Below, piece after piece: positions 8,113-16,872 of a DNA stretch of 64,000 bases (the first letter of the stretch is position 1; each line of letters starts with the position of its first letter). The notes below the pieces were generated by a model that saw only the letters and a list, made by a program, of their open reading frames with translations, had not been told where the DNA came from and searched no databases. The position numbers and the translations under genes are program-made. This stretch comes from Paenibacillus artemisiicola (GTDB taxonomy: Bacteria > Bacillota > Bacilli > Paenibacillales > Paenibacillaceae), in assembly GCF_017652985.1 (NCBI RefSeq), contig NZ_JAGGDJ010000011.1:62001-126000 (forward strand), given 5' to 3'.

Positions 8113-9122
8113 CGCGCCTCGCCTCCTTCCGCCAGCGCCTGCGCCAGCGTCTCCTTGCCGTCCACGAGCCAGCAGCGGGAAGCATGGCCTTCGCCGAGCC
8201 CGAACATCGGCGGAAGCGCCTTGCACTTCGCGAACGCGTGCGGGCAGCGTTCCATGAACGGACAGCCGGGCGGGGGATCGATCAGATCCGGCGGCGAGCC
8301 CTCGATCGGGACGAGCCGCTCCCGGCCCGCCCCGCCGTGCTTCGGCAGCGAGCGCAGCAGCCCCTGCGTGTACGGGTTGCCCGTGCGGTAGAAGATGTCC
8401 TCGACGCTGCCCTCTTCCATCACCATGCCGCCGTACATGACGACGACGCGGGTGCATACCTTCGCCACGACGCCGAGGTCGTGCGTGATGAGCACGATCG
8501 CCGTGCCGGACTCCTCCTTCAGCCGTTGCAGCAGGTCCAGCAGCTGCGCTTGGATCGTCACGTCGAGCGCGGTCGTCGGCTCGTCCGCGATCAGCAGCTC
8601 CGGGCCGCACGAGAGCGCCATCGCGATCATGACGCGCTGGCGCATGCCGCCGCTGAATTCGTGCGGATATTGGCGAATCCGGCGCTCCGGCTCGGAAATG
8701 CCGACCTTGCGCAGCATCTCGGCCGCTTCCTTCAGCGCCGCGTCCTTGCCGAGCCCCCGGTGCCGGCGGATCACCTCGGCCATTTGGAAGCCGATCGTCT
8801 TGACCGGATTGAGCGACGTCATCGGGTCCTGGAAGACCATGGCGATCCGGTTGCCCCGGAGGCTCCGCCACTTCTTCGCCGGCAGGCCGCGCAGGCTCTC
8901 GCCGCGGAACGCGATGGCGCCGCTCTTGATCTCGCCCGGCTCGGCGATCAGGTCCAGGATCGCCTTGGCCGTCACGCTCTTGCCGCTGCCGGATTCGCCG
9001 ACGATGCCGACGGTGTCTCCGGCGCCGACGCGGAAGCTGACGCCCCGTACGGCTTGATTTTCCCCGCTGCGGGTATGGAACGAGACGCGTAAGTCGTCGA
9101 CCGTCAGCAGCTGTTCTGTCAT
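8109..9122 (-). CDS. Oligopeptide/dipeptide ABC transporter ATP-binding protein, OppD/DppD type
   Basis: The protein is 337 residues, starting at ATG 9122 behind AAAGGAG. It has Walker [17 protein letters not shown], signature [20 protein letters not shown], Walker [19 protein letters not shown] and H-loop [15 protein letters not shown]. The C-terminus carries the oligopeptide extension with four cysteines in the pattern [15 protein letters not shown] and a later SRCW, a likely iron-sulfur or metal site seen in this subfamily. It pairs with the OppF-type protein downstream. Confidence 0.93.
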   Translation of the reverse strand: MTEQLLTVDDLRVSFHTRSGENQAVRGVSFRVGAGDTVGIVGESGSGKSVTAKAILDLIAEPGEIKSGAIAFRGESLRGLPAKKWRSLRGNRIAMVFQDPMTSLNPVKTIGFQMAEVIRRHRGLGKDAALKEAAEMLRKVGISEPERRIRQYPHEFSGGMRQRVMIAMALSCGPELLIADEPTTALDVTIQAQLLDLLQRLKEESGTAIVLITHDLGVVAKVCTRVVVMYGGMVMEEGSVEDIFYRTGNPYTQGLLRSLPKHGGAGRERLVPIEGSPPDLIDPPPGCPFMERCPHAFAKCKALPPMFGLGEGHASRCWLVDGKETLAQALAEGGEAR

Positions 9123-9157
9123 GGTCTCTTCACTCCTTTGCCCTTCGGCCGCCGCGT

Positions 9158-10003
9158 TTATCGTTTGCCGAGCTTCGGTTCGAAGCCGACGCGCAAAATA
9201 TTGCCCAGAATGTTAAAGCAGAGCACGGTCAGGAATATGAGAACGCCCGGAAATATCGCCAGATACGGCGCTTGAACGATATAGCCTTGCGCCCCGTTCA
9301 GCATGCTGCCCCACGTCGCGTTCGGCGCCTGCACGCCGAAGCCGAGGAAGCTGAGCGACGATTCCATCATGATCGCGGAGGCGATGTTGTTCGTCGCGCT
9401 GACGATGATGACCGACGCGAGGTTCGGCAGCACGTGCCGGCCGATGATGCCGAGCGCGCCCTGGCCGGACGCCTTGGCGTACAGCACGTATTCGCGTTCC
9501 TTGAGCGCGAGCGTCTCCGCGCGGACGATCCGCGCGATGTTCATCCACATGAGCAGCGAGATGATCACGATCAAGTTGCCGACGCTCGGCTTCAGGTAGA
9601 CGCTTAGCAAAAGCAGGATAAGAAAAGTCGGAATAGACAATATGATTTCCACGATCCGCATCAGCACGGTATCGATCCAGCCGCCGAAATAGCCGCTCGC
9701 GACGCCGACCGCCACGCCGATGCTTGTCGACAGGATCATCGCCAGGAAGCCGACCGTGAGCGACACGCGGCCGCCGTACAGCGCCCGGGCGAAGTAATCC
9801 CGCCCGTAGTCGTCCGTGCCGAACCAATGGCCGGCTCCGGGCGGCTTCAGCTTCTCCAGCACGTTCAGCGCGTTCGGATCCTTGTTCGTCAGGAACGCGA
9901 AGGCCGCGGCCAGGACGAAGACGGCGAGCAGGGCGACCGCGGCGATCCCCAGCTTGTTGGCCATCAGCTCCGCGCCGACGTTGCGCCATTTGCTCCGATT
10001 CAT
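9158..10003 (-). CDS. Oligopeptide/dipeptide ABC transporter permease, OppC/DppC type
   Basis: I start it at ATG 10003 (MNRSKWRNVGAELMANKLG), with GAGGTG six bases upstream, giving 281 residues; the frame continues upstream but overlaps the OppB-type gene. The N-terminal helix, the periplasmic GTDDYGRDYFARALYGGRVS segment and the EAA loop (about residues 180-200, EREYVLYAKASGQGALGIIG) are characteristic of OppC. The end reads LGNILRVGFEPKLGKR. It forms the translocation channel with the OppB-type permease, whose stop is four bases upstream. Confidence 0.92.
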   Translation of the reverse strand: MNRSKWRNVGAELMANKLGIAAVALLAVFVLAAAFAFLTNKDPNALNVLEKLKPPGAGHWFGTDDYGRDYFARALYGGRVSLTVGFLAMILSTSIGVAVGVASGYFGGWIDTVLMRIVEIILSIPTFLILLLLSVYLKPSVGNLIVIISLLMWMNIARIVRAETLALKEREYVLYAKASGQGALGIIGRHVLPNLASVIIVSATNNIASAIMMESSLSFLGFGVQAPNATWGSMLNGAQGYIVQAPYLAIFPGVLIFLTVLCFNILGNILRVGFEPKLGKR

Positions 10004-10007
10004 GATG

Positions 10008-10958
10008 TCACCTCGTAAGTTTGATTCGTGGATCGGCAAAGCCGTACAGCATGTCCGCAAGCAGATTGCCGACGATCAGCATGACGGAGGACAGGAGCGT
10101 GATCCCCAGGATCACGGGGTAGTCGAAGCCGCGGACCGCCGTCATCCCGAGGGAGCCGATGCCCGGCCAGGAAAAGACCGTCTCGGTCACGATCGCGCCC
10201 GTCACGAGGTCGCCGAGCGACATCCCGAGCAGCGTGATGACCGGCAGCAGCACATGCTTCAGCACGTGGCGGAACAGGACCGTCCGCTTGGCGGAGCCGA
10301 AGGCGTATTGGATCTGCACGTAGTCCTCCTTCAGCTGGCTGATCGTGCTGGAACGGATATAGCGCACGTAGACGGACAGGAAGCCGATCGCGAGCACGGC
10401 GCAGGGCAAAATCCCGTGCTTGATCACGTCGAGCGCGCCGTTCTTGCCGATCGTATGCATGCCGAGGCTGGGCAGCCAATGCAAGCGGATGGCGAATAAA
10501 TAGACGAACAGAATCGCGAGCCAAAAGAGCGGCACCGAAATGCCGATGTAAGCCAGCAGGTTGACGAGCTTGTCGACCCACTTGTTCCGGTTCGCGCCCG
10601 CGAGCAGCCCGAGCGGAATGGCCAGCAGCACCGCGAGCGCGATGGCGGCCCCGACCAGCCCGGCCGTCGCCGGCAGCCGGTCGACGATCTGCCCGAGCAC
10701 CGGTTGATGGTTCACGAGCGAATAGCCGAAATTGCCGCTCAGGCCTTCCTTCAGCCATTTGACGTACTGCACGTACGCGGGCTGGTCCAGGCCGAGGTTG
10801 TGCCGGACGCGCTCGATGTCGTCCGCGTGCATGTTCGGCGTCACGAAGGACAGTACCGGATCTCCCGGCGCCGCCTTCACGAGCGCGAAGCAGACGAGCG
10901 AGACGAAAAAGAGCATCGGCACGGTTTGCAAGAGTCTTCGAACGATGAGTCGTCGCAT
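10008..10958 (-). CDS. Oligopeptide/dipeptide ABC transporter permease, OppB/DppB type
   Basis: The protein is 316 residues and starts at ATG 10958 behind GGGAGAG. The N-terminal MRRLIVRRLLQTVPMLFFVS, the periplasmic LGLDQPAYVQYVKWLKEGLS and the loop ADPRIKLTR at the end are all typical of OppB. The EAA loop is around residues 215-235 (KEDYVQIQYAFGSAKRTVLF). Six membrane helices are visible. It follows the binding-protein gene after a terminator hairpin, so it is likely made at a lower level than the binding protein. Confidence 0.92.
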   Translation of the reverse strand: MRRLIVRRLLQTVPMLFFVSLVCFALVKAAPGDPVLSFVTPNMHADDIERVRHNLGLDQPAYVQYVKWLKEGLSGNFGYSLVNHQPVLGQIVDRLPATAGLVGAAIALAVLLAIPLGLLAGANRNKWVDKLVNLLAYIGISVPLFWLAILFVYLFAIRLHWLPSLGMHTIGKNGALDVIKHGILPCAVLAIGFLSVYVRYIRSSTISQLKEDYVQIQYAFGSAKRTVLFRHVLKHVLLPVITLLGMSLGDLVTGAIVTETVFSWPGIGSLGMTAVRGFDYPVILGITLLSSVMLIVGNLLADMLYGFADPRIKLTR

Positions 10959-10984
10959 AATGTCGCTCTCCCAGCTGCATGAAG

Positions 10985-11014
10985 CAAAAAAATAAGCTGG
11001 ATGAACCAGCTTAT
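10985..11014 (-). terminator. Intra-operon terminator between binding-protein and permease genes
   Basis: Minus strand: the stem AATAAGCTGG / CCAGCTTATT (10-bp) with a short loop is followed by a run of seven T. It sits between the stop at 11029 and the permease start at 10958. Partial read-through would give more binding protein than permease. Confidence 0.8.
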
Positions 11015-11028
11015 TTTCCCGCGCATCC

Positions 11029-12660
11029 TTATTTCAGATAAAGTTTGGACGGATCTTCGAAAATCACGACGGGCTTCAGGATGGCTTCATCCAGTCCGCC
11101 GTATTTTTTGTCCACCGCCACGATCGTCTTGGTGTAGGCGATCGGGTAGACCGGCGCGTCTTCGGCGACGATTTCCTGCAGCTGCTTGTAGATCTCGCCG
11201 CGTTTCGCCTGGTCGCCTTCGGCGCCGCCCTGCTTGAACAGGTCGTCGACCTTCGGGTTGGAGTAGTGCGTATAGTTGGCGTCGCCGTTCGTCGCGTACA
11301 GGATGCTGTACGCGTCCGGATCGTAGCCCATGATGTAGCCGCCGGCCGCGAGCTCGTAATCGGTCGACTTGAGATCCGAGAACTTCGTGCCGTACGCGGA
11401 AGCGTCCATCGCGTTGATCTGCACGTCCACGCCGACCGCCTTCAGCTTCTGCTGCACGTACAGGGCGATCGCTTCCTGCGCCTTGTTGCCGCTCGACGTG
11501 ATGAAGCGCAGCTTCAAGTTGCCGGCGCCGGCCGATTGCAGCAGCTCCTTGGCTTTCGCGGCGTCATTGTCGAAGCTCGGCACGTCGTTATCGAAGTAGA
11601 TGTTGTCCGAGGCCAGGATCGACTTGGCCGGATCCGCGTAGTCGCCGGACATGTACGCCGTCGAGATCAGCTCCTCGCGGTTCAGCGCGTAGGACAGCGC
11701 CTGGCGCACTTCCTTCTTCTTCAGCGCGCCCGTGTCGCTGTTCTCGTTGAAGAGCAGGTACGACAGGCGGCCTTCGCTATACGGCAGGATTTCGAAGTTG
11801 TTCGTCGCTTGAATCGTCGCCACGTCCTGCGGATCGAGGTATTTCACGTTGATCTCGCCGTTCTGCAGCGCCAGGTTGGCGGCGTTCGTGTCTTTCGCGA
11901 TGCGGTACGTGATGGAATCCAGGTGCGGCTTGCCGCCGAAGTAATGATCGAAGCGTTCCAGCGTCACGTATTCGCCCGTCTTGTATTCTTTGAACTTGAA
12001 GGCGCCGGAACCGACCGGCGTCGCGTTCTTCGTGCTCTTCTCGATGTCGGCTTCGTTCTCGAAGACGTGCTTCGGAATCGGCGACACTTGGACGAGCGTC
12101 GCTTCGAAGGCCGGCGCGACCTGCGGGAGCTTAAATTCGACCGTCAGGTCGTCCTTCTTGACCGCTTGGATCGGCTTGCCGTTGATGATGAAGTTCGCGC
12201 GCAGGAAGCTGTTCTGCTTCTCGTCGAGAATCTTGTCGATCGTGAACACGACGTCGTCGGCCGTCAGCTTCTGGCCGTCATGCCACGTCAGGCCGTCCTT
12301 CAGCTTGAGCGTATAGGTCAGCTTGTCCGCGGAAAGGTCCAAGCTGTCCGCGAGGTAAAACGTCTTCTTGCCGTTATCGACTTGGAACAGCGGCGCGTAC
12401 AGCGCTTGGTCGATCGTCAGGCTGACGCGGTCGCCGGCGTAGTTGGGATTCAGAATAACCGGATCCGCGCCTACCGCGACGATCAGACTGCCGCCGTCCT
12501 TCGGCTGGCCGTTGTCGGCCGCTTGTCCGTTGTTCGCCGGCGCGTTGCCGGTCGTCGTGTTGCCCGTGTTCGTTCCGCCGTCGTTGTTGCCCGAGCAAGC
12601 GCTCAGCAGCACCGTCAACGACAGCATGACAGCCCCGATAATACTCGTGCGTTTACGCAT
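11029..12660 (-). CDS. Peptide ABC transporter substrate-binding lipoprotein (SBP_bac_5 family)
   Basis: The protein is 543 residues from ATG 12660 (MRKRTSIIGAVMLSL). A lipoprotein signal ends in LTVLLSAC, so Cys would be lipidated and the protein held on the outer face of the membrane. A Gly/Asn-rich linker (residues about 24-50) leads into the family-5 fold with AVGADPVILNPNYAGD, LTYTLKLKDGLTWHDGQKLT and EVRQALSYALNREELI. It delivers peptides or similar ligands to the permeases encoded downstream. Its operon is peptide-type, though some family-5 proteins bind nickel, haem or sugars. Confidence 0.93.
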   Translation of the reverse strand: MRKRTSIIGAVMLSLTVLLSACSGNNDGGTNTGNTTTGNAPANNGQAADNGQPKDGGSLIVAVGADPVILNPNYAGDRVSLTIDQALYAPLFQVDNGKKTFYLADSLDLSADKLTYTLKLKDGLTWHDGQKLTADDVVFTIDKILDEKQNSFLRANFIINGKPIQAVKKDDLTVEFKLPQVAPAFEATLVQVSPIPKHVFENEADIEKSTKNATPVGSGAFKFKEYKTGEYVTLERFDHYFGGKPHLDSITYRIAKDTNAANLALQNGEINVKYLDPQDVATIQATNNFEILPYSEGRLSYLLFNENSDTGALKKKEVRQALSYALNREELISTAYMSGDYADPAKSILASDNIYFDNDVPSFDNDAAKAKELLQSAGAGNLKLRFITSSGNKAQEAIALYVQQKLKAVGVDVQINAMDASAYGTKFSDLKSTDYELAAGGYIMGYDPDAYSILYATNGDANYTHYSNPKVDDLFKQGGAEGDQAKRGEIYKQLQEIVAEDAPVYPIAYTKTIVAVDKKYGGLDEAILKPVVIFEDPSKLYLK

Positions 12661-12708
12661 GATGTCTCTCCCTCTCTTAGCTAACATGAAATCTCTCTAA
12701 TGCCTAGT

Positions 12709-12737
12709 ATTGTATACTGGTTTAGTCGGAATTGCAA
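12709..12737 (-). promoter_or_regulatory. SigA-type promoter of the Opp operon
   Basis: Minus strand: TTGCAA, a 17-base spacer and TACAAT, about 50 bases before the start at 12660. I see nothing else in the remaining 12738-12991 gap. Confidence 0.7.
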
Positions 12738-12991
12738 TGGGGAAAACGCGTCTTGACGGGGATCGCTTAGGACGGAAGTCGCGCTTGATTGGGCTTATTA
12801 TGCCACAATTGGGAGCAGGATATCAGTCCTGTCATAAAACGTTCAACATTTGTCGAAACAAATCGAAAACGCCCGCTCCTCTGTCGGAACGGACGCTCGG
12901 CTTCCGGTTGCGCTTGCATCGGCGCGAACGAGGCCGCGTACGGGGCAAGTGATTGCTGCTTGTCTCGTAAACTTCGCCTCCCGCCGACTTC

Positions 12992-13282
12992 TTAACGATA
13001 AGCGACGACCGCCCAGACGCAGAGCCCGGCGAGCGCGACGCAAGCCCAGAAGATCCGGTACGCACGGCGGACGGGGCGATGCGCGAAGGCGCGTTTGGCG
13101 ATCAGGATCTCGTTGCCGACGAAGACGCTCAGCCCGATCAGCGCATAACCCCCGTAGATCGCGAGCAGCGTCGAGGCGGGTTCGCCGGTATCGTTGAACA
13201 GGAACGCGACGCCGAGCAGCAGCAGCGCGCCCAGCGTCGCGAGCGCGGAAATCACGCGGACGATATTTGGCAGCACGTTCAT
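12992..13282 (-). CDS. Small membrane protein
   Basis: The protein is 96 residues, starting at ATG 13282 with AAGGAGG 8 bases upstream. Three hydrophobic helices are visible (residues about 7-28, 36-56 and 76-95) with a basic segment KRAFAHRPVRRAYR between the last two. The ATG overlaps the stop of a short upstream frame (ATGA). No family recognised. Confidence 0.7.
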   Translation of the reverse strand: MNVLPNIVRVISALATLGALLLLGVAFLFNDTGEPASTLLAIYGGYALIGLSVFVGNEILIAKRAFAHRPVRRAYRIFWACVALAGLCVWAVVAYR

Positions 13283-13410
13283 GGCGCCCCTCCTTCGGAT
13301 GGCCGGTCCATCGGTTCATTACCCTTTATTACCCCGGCGGCCGCGATGTAATCCGGTTGGTCGAGGTAGTCGCGTTCGGCGCCGTCGCACGCTAGCCGGG
13401 TGAAATGCAT
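13279..13410 (-). CDS. Possible short protein or gene remnant upstream of the membrane protein
   Basis: The minus-strand frame ending in the TGA at 13279 has strong G/C third positions and reads MHFTRLACDGAERDYLDQPD followed by about 20 residues. The frame stays open upstream to about 13493 with sense-like sequence (PDVGDFETSDGLEPANKPAE) but without an ATG, GTG or TTG start behind a ribosome site. It overlaps the next gene as ATGA, suggesting translational coupling. It could be a C-terminal scrap of a larger lost gene. Confidence 0.35.
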   Translation of the reverse strand: MHFTRLACDGAERDYLDQPDYIAAAGVIKGNEPMDRPSEGGAP

Positions 13411-13537
13411 GATGCCGAGCAGCTCGGCCGGCTTGTTGGCCGGTTCGAGCCCATCGGACGTCTCGAAGTCCCCGACATCGGGCGGCGGAGCAACGCTTCA
13501 TTCTAGCATATATCGGCAGATGCGGAGGCGTAGATTA

Positions 13538-13566
13538 TTGTCCGATTCAGCCTCCTACGTTATAAT
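13538..13566 (+). promoter_or_regulatory. Strong SigA-type promoter upstream of the leader hairpin
   Basis: TTGTCC (13538-13543), a 17-base spacer and a perfect TATAAT (13561-13566). Transcription would start near 13573 and meet the hairpin at 13592-13649 before any gene. Confidence 0.7.
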
Positions 13567-13591
13567 GACGCTCATAGGTCGTGAAGCACAC

Positions 13592-13649
13592 GCCGCCTCG
13601 ATACGATGCTCATCCGGAGAACCGGACGCATCGGCGAGGCGGCTTTTTT
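13592..13649 (+). terminator. Leader terminator between promoter and the 13680 gene
   Basis: Three nested stems pair in order (GCCGCCTCG with CGAGGCGGC, CGATGC with GCATCG, TCCGG with CCGGA) around a short loop, followed by six T at 13644-13649. It ends 30 bases before the ATG at 13680. It may gate the gene or end a small RNA of about 75 bases. Confidence 0.7.
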
Positions 13650-13679
13650 GCGCACATTTTCTCAGGGGGCGAGATTGCG

Positions 13680-14327
13680 ATGACGAGGTTCGAACAGCAG
13701 TATGAGGAATGGATGCAGCGGCAGCTCGCGGAGGAGCCGAACGCGCAGCGCAGCGAGATACTGCGAAAGGGACTTGGGCATGGCAGCGTCGCCTTCCTCC
13801 GCTCGGTGTGGTTCCCGGCGGTCGGACACTTCCACGATCTGCGCGCGGAGTGGGAAGTGCGGGATTTCGGCAACGGGTACCGTTACCTGGATCTCGCCTA
13901 TCGCCCTGGTGGCGCGAAAGGCGGCATCGAGATACAAGGCTACGGGCCGCACGCCCGCGACTTGGACATCGTGCGGTTCAAGGACTTATGCCGCCGGCAT
14001 TGCTTGCTGGCGTTGGACGGATGGACCTTTCTCCCGATCGCCTATCCCTCGATCGTAGACGAGCCTAAGGCGTGCCAGCAGCTGGTCTTGGCGTTCATCG
14101 GCAAATTCGTGGCAACGGACGTGCCCGCTTCGCTATCCTGGCTCGAGGCCGAGACCGTCCGTTTCGCGCGCCGGCTGCTGCGGCCGTTTTCGCCCGCGGA
14201 GCTCGAAAGCCACCTCCGCGTCAGCGATCGCCATGCGCGGCGGGTGCTGCATGATTTGGTCGAGCGGCAGCTGCTCGACATCGCAAGCGGCAGCCAGCGG
14301 GCGCGGACGTATCGGATTCGGGTATGA
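13680..14327 (+). CDS. Hypothetical protein, nuclease-like core with C-terminal winged helix
   Basis: I start it at ATG 13680 behind AGGGGGCGAG, giving 215 residues; the longer frame runs through the leader hairpin. The middle segment GGIEIQGYGPHARDLDIVRF followed by KDLCRRHCLLALDGW resembles the E-x-(D/Q)-G-x-x-x-H-x-R-D pattern of DUF559-like, PD-(D/E)xK endonuclease-fold proteins. From about residue 165 a winged-helix-like region follows (SPAELESHLRVSDRHARRVL). The fold assignment is by eye and uncertain. It stands alone and sits behind a terminator-gated leader. Confidence 0.7.
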   Translation: MTRFEQQYEEWMQRQLAEEPNAQRSEILRKGLGHGSVAFLRSVWFPAVGHFHDLRAEWEVRDFGNGYRYLDLAYRPGGAKGGIEIQGYGPHARDLDIVRFKDLCRRHCLLALDGWTFLPIAYPSIVDEPKACQQLVLAFIGKFVATDVPASLSWLEAETVRFARRLLRPFSPAELESHLRVSDRHARRVLHDLVERQLLDIASGSQRARTYRIRV

Positions 14328-14373
14328 TCCGGGCGGCGCTTGGAGCTCGAGCCGGCAGGGGCGGACATGCCGG

Positions 14374-14515
14374 ATTCGAGCATGAGCGAGTTGGTTGGCT
14401 GCAAAGCGGACGCGCACCCGCGGCATTCGAGCATCAGTAAGTTGTTGCTTGGCTGCAAAGCGGACGCGGGCCCATGGCATTCGAGCATCAGCGAGTTGCT
14501 GCTTGGCTGCAGACG
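14374..14515 (+). repeat. Three tandem repeats of 51-54 bp
   Basis: Units begin at 14374, 14425 and 14479 with ATTCGAGCAT(C/G)AG and share TTGGCTGCAAAGCGGACGCG. Both periods (51 and 54) are multiples of three, so the plus strand encodes an imperfect 17-18 residue repeat (HSSIS-LLLGCKADA). I see no ribosome site and do not call a gene. Confidence 0.75.
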
Positions 14516-14578
14516 GTTCGGCTTTCGGCCGATTGTCTTTTGCAGCTAGTTTTTAGGCGCTAAGCTTTGAAGGTTCGC

Positions 14579-14768
14579 TTTTGGCGGACAGGAGATCCGC
14601 TATTCATGTCAAAAGCGCCGATTTGTGATTTTGGCGGCCACAGGCGCGCTTATTCACCTTTGTCGGCGTCAAAACTCGGGGGTTCGGAAGCAATAACGGA
14701 TCTCCAGTCCGCCAAATCGGCAGAATGATCCGTTTCGGCGAAATAAGCGCTGTGGTGGCCGCCAAATG
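14579..14768. repeat. Cluster of four REP-like units in two inverted pairs
   Basis: Unit A at 14579-14604 (TTGGCGGACAGGAGATCCGC then TATT) recurs inverted at 14691-14716 with two changes. Unit B at 14628-14654 (TTGGCGGCCACAGGCGCGCT then TATT) recurs inverted at 14741-14768. Order is A, B, A-inverted, B-inverted. The rest of 14769-15015 is GC-rich with no gene that I can support. Confidence 0.7.
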
Positions 14769-15015
14769 TATGTTGAGGGTAGTTTCCTCTTCTCGTGCAC
14801 GGCATAGGTCCGCGACTGCCGCGGCTACACGGCCCCGCCTGGCCGCATCGCTTGCACCGCCATCGCGCCACAGCCGCCGCTGCTATCCGGCGCCACGCCC
14901 TGCCTCGGCAGCCGTCTCGGCCATCGCGCCCCGTCTACCGCGGCGACCCGGCGCCGCCGGCGCCACGCCGCCTGCGCGGCTGCGCGCGCCCTCCCGCGCC
15001 ATGCGCCCAACGCCG

Positions 15016-15057
15016 AAAAACCCCCGCGCCCGGACAGACGTCCGGCCACGGGGGTTC
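15016..15057 (-). terminator. Terminator of the sugar ABC operon
   Basis: Minus strand: outer stem AACCCCCG type pairing (ends 15019-15027 and 15049-15057) with inner CGGAC/GTCCG, followed by a run of five T. It lies 15 bases beyond the YtcP-type permease stop. Confidence 0.8.
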
Positions 15058-15071
15058 CAACGCTAAACCGC

Positions 15072-15956
15072 CTACTCCTTTACGCTCCCGAGCACGATGC
15101 CTTTCATGAAGAACCGCTGCAGGAACGGGTACACGAGCAGGATCGGCAGGGCGCCGAGGAAGATTTGCGCCGCTTTGGCGGTGCGGTCGTTGACTTCGGC
15201 GAGCGACTTCATGTCCGAGGAGGACATGAGCGTCAGGTCGCGGTTGATGACGACGGTCTGCAGGTAGCTCTGCAGCGGGTAATGGTCCGGCGAGTTCATG
15301 TAGATGATGCCGTCGAACCACGAGTTCCAGTGGCCGACCGTCGCGAACAGCGTGATCGTCGCGAGCGCCGGCAGCGACAGCGGCAGGAAGATGCGCCACA
15401 GCGTCGTCCAGTGGCCGGCGCCGTCCATGAACGCCGCCTCCTCCAGCTCCTTCGGCAGGCCGCGGAAGAAGTTGAGCAGGAGGATGACGTTGAAGACCGG
15501 CACCGCGCCCGGCAGGATCATCGCCCACAGGCTGTCCATGATCCCCGTGTACTTGACGGTCATGTAGAGCGGAATGAGGCCGCCGCCGAACAGGATCGTG
15601 ACGACGAACACCCAGGCGTACAGCGTGCGCATCGGGAACTTTTTGACTTCCTTCGAGAGCGGGTAGGCGACGAGCACGGTCAGCAGCATGTTGAACGGCA
15701 CGCCGACGGCCACCCGCTTCAGCGTCACGACGATCGATTTCCAGAACGCCGCCTTATGCGTGACGAAATCGTACGAACTCAGCGTGAACTCCACCGGCCA
15801 CAGCTTGACGTAGCCCGCCTGGGCGGCGGCGCTGGAGCTGAAGGACAAGGCCAGGACGTGGATGATGGGCAAGATGCAGAGGATGCCGAGACAGGCCAGG
15901 AAGACGTAGTTGAACGACAGAAACAACCTGCGGCTAAACGTGTAATGCTCCAGCAT
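15072..15956 (-). CDS. Carbohydrate ABC transporter permease, YtcP type
   Basis: The protein is 294 residues, starting at ATG 15956 behind AAGGAG. Six membrane helices and the EAA loop (FFRGLPKELEEAAFMDGAGH, about residues 170-189) are clear. The segment SSSDMKSLAEVNDRTAKAAQ and the end FFMKGIVLGSVKE are typical of the YtcP/LplC group that imports complex oligosaccharides in Paenibacillus and Bacillus. It forms the channel with the LplB-type permease, 16 bases upstream. No ATPase gene is present in the operon; this group usually shares a general MsmX-like ATPase encoded elsewhere. Confidence 0.92.
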   Translation of the reverse strand: MLEHYTFSRRLFLSFNYVFLACLGILCILPIIHVLALSFSSSAAAQAGYVKLWPVEFTLSSYDFVTHKAAFWKSIVVTLKRVAVGVPFNMLLTVLVAYPLSKEVKKFPMRTLYAWVFVVTILFGGGLIPLYMTVKYTGIMDSLWAMILPGAVPVFNVILLLNFFRGLPKELEEAAFMDGAGHWTTLWRIFLPLSLPALATITLFATVGHWNSWFDGIIYMNSPDHYPLQSYLQTVVINRDLTLMSSSDMKSLAEVNDRTAKAAQIFLGALPILLVYPFLQRFFMKGIVLGSVKE

Positions 15957-15972
15957 TCAAACTCGCTCCTTC

Positions 15973-16872
15973 CTAGAAAATGCGGTATTTGGCGAACCGG
16001 TAAGCCAGGTAATACGACGCGGAGATGAAGACGAGCGAGACGACCGACTTGAACACCCCGACCGCCGTCGCGACGCCGAACTGCGAATCGACGAGGCCGA
16101 TCCGGTACACGAAGGTATCGATGATGTCCCCCGACTCGTACACCTGCGGGCTATATAAATTAAACACCTGGTCGAACCCGGCGTTTAACACGTTTCCAAG
16201 GCTGAGGGTCGTCAAGAGCACGATGATCGGCATCATGCCCGGCAGCGTCACGTGCAGCGTCTGCTTCCAGCGCCCCGCGCCGTCCACGATCGCCGCCTCG
16301 TACAGCGACGGATTGATGCTCGTCAGCGCGGCCAAATACACGATGGTGTTGAAGCCGAATTCCTTCCACGTATCCGTGGCCACGAGCACGTACCGGAACC
16401 AGCCGTTGTCCCCGAGAAAATAAATCGGCTCGATGCCGAACCAGCCCAGCACCTGGTTGACGATGCCGTCCGTCGGCGAGAGAATGTCGATCAGAATGCC
16501 GCCGAGAATGATCCACGACAGAAAGTGGGGCAAGTAGATGACCGTTTGGATGCCCCGCTTGAACACTTCCTTGCGCACCTCGTTCAGGAGCAGCGCGGTG
16601 ACGATCGGCGCCGCGAGGCCGACGACGATTTTCATGATGGCGATCAGGATGGTGTTGTAGATGATCCGGCTCGATTCCGGCATTTCCAGTACGTAACGGA
16701 AGTTGTCGAGGCCCGCCCATTTGGAATGGAAGATCCCCTTCGCCGGCACGAACTTCTCGAATGCGATCACGAGTCCAAGCATCGGGCCGTAGCAGTAGAT
16801 GACGATGAGAATAAGCCCCGGCAAAATCATCAGATGCAGCGGGAGCCGCTCGCTCTTTTTTTTCCATAACAT
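15973..16872 (-). CDS. Carbohydrate ABC transporter permease, LplB type
   Basis: The protein is 299 residues from ATG 16872 behind GGAGGGAGG. The N-terminus LHLMILPGLILIVIYCYGPM and the segment FEKFVPAKGIFHSKWAGLDN are hallmarks of the LplB/YteP family, and the EAA loop is near INPSLYEAAIVDGAGRWKQT. It partners with the YtcP-type permease that follows, and with the binding lipoprotein encoded in front. Confidence 0.92.
   Translation of the reverse strand: MLWKKKSERLPLHLMILPGLILIVIYCYGPMLGLVIAFEKFVPAKGIFHSKWAGLDNFRYVLEMPESSRIIYNTILIAIMKIVVGLAAPIVTALLLNEVRKEVFKRGIQTVIYLPHFLSWIILGGILIDILSPTDGIVNQVLGWFGIEPIYFLGDNGWFRYVLVATDTWKEFGFNTIVYLAALTSINPSLYEAAIVDGAGRWKQTLHVTLPGMMPIIVLLTTLSLGNVLNAGFDQVFNLYSPQVYESGDIIDTFVYRIGLVDSQFGVATAVGVFKSVVSLVFISASYYLAYRFAKYRIF

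Noticed and set aside
8113..8871. Long N-terminal extension of the OppF-type gene
   Set aside because: The extra 250 residues are a low-complexity Arg/Gly/Ala shadow of the OppD gene in another frame; ATG 8112 overlaps the OppD stop as ATGA and begins family sequence.
14650..14871. Minus-strand frame of 73 codons with CxxC-like cysteines
   Set aside because: It is a translation through the REP-like repeats and GC-rich sequence, with no ribosome site and no codon bias.
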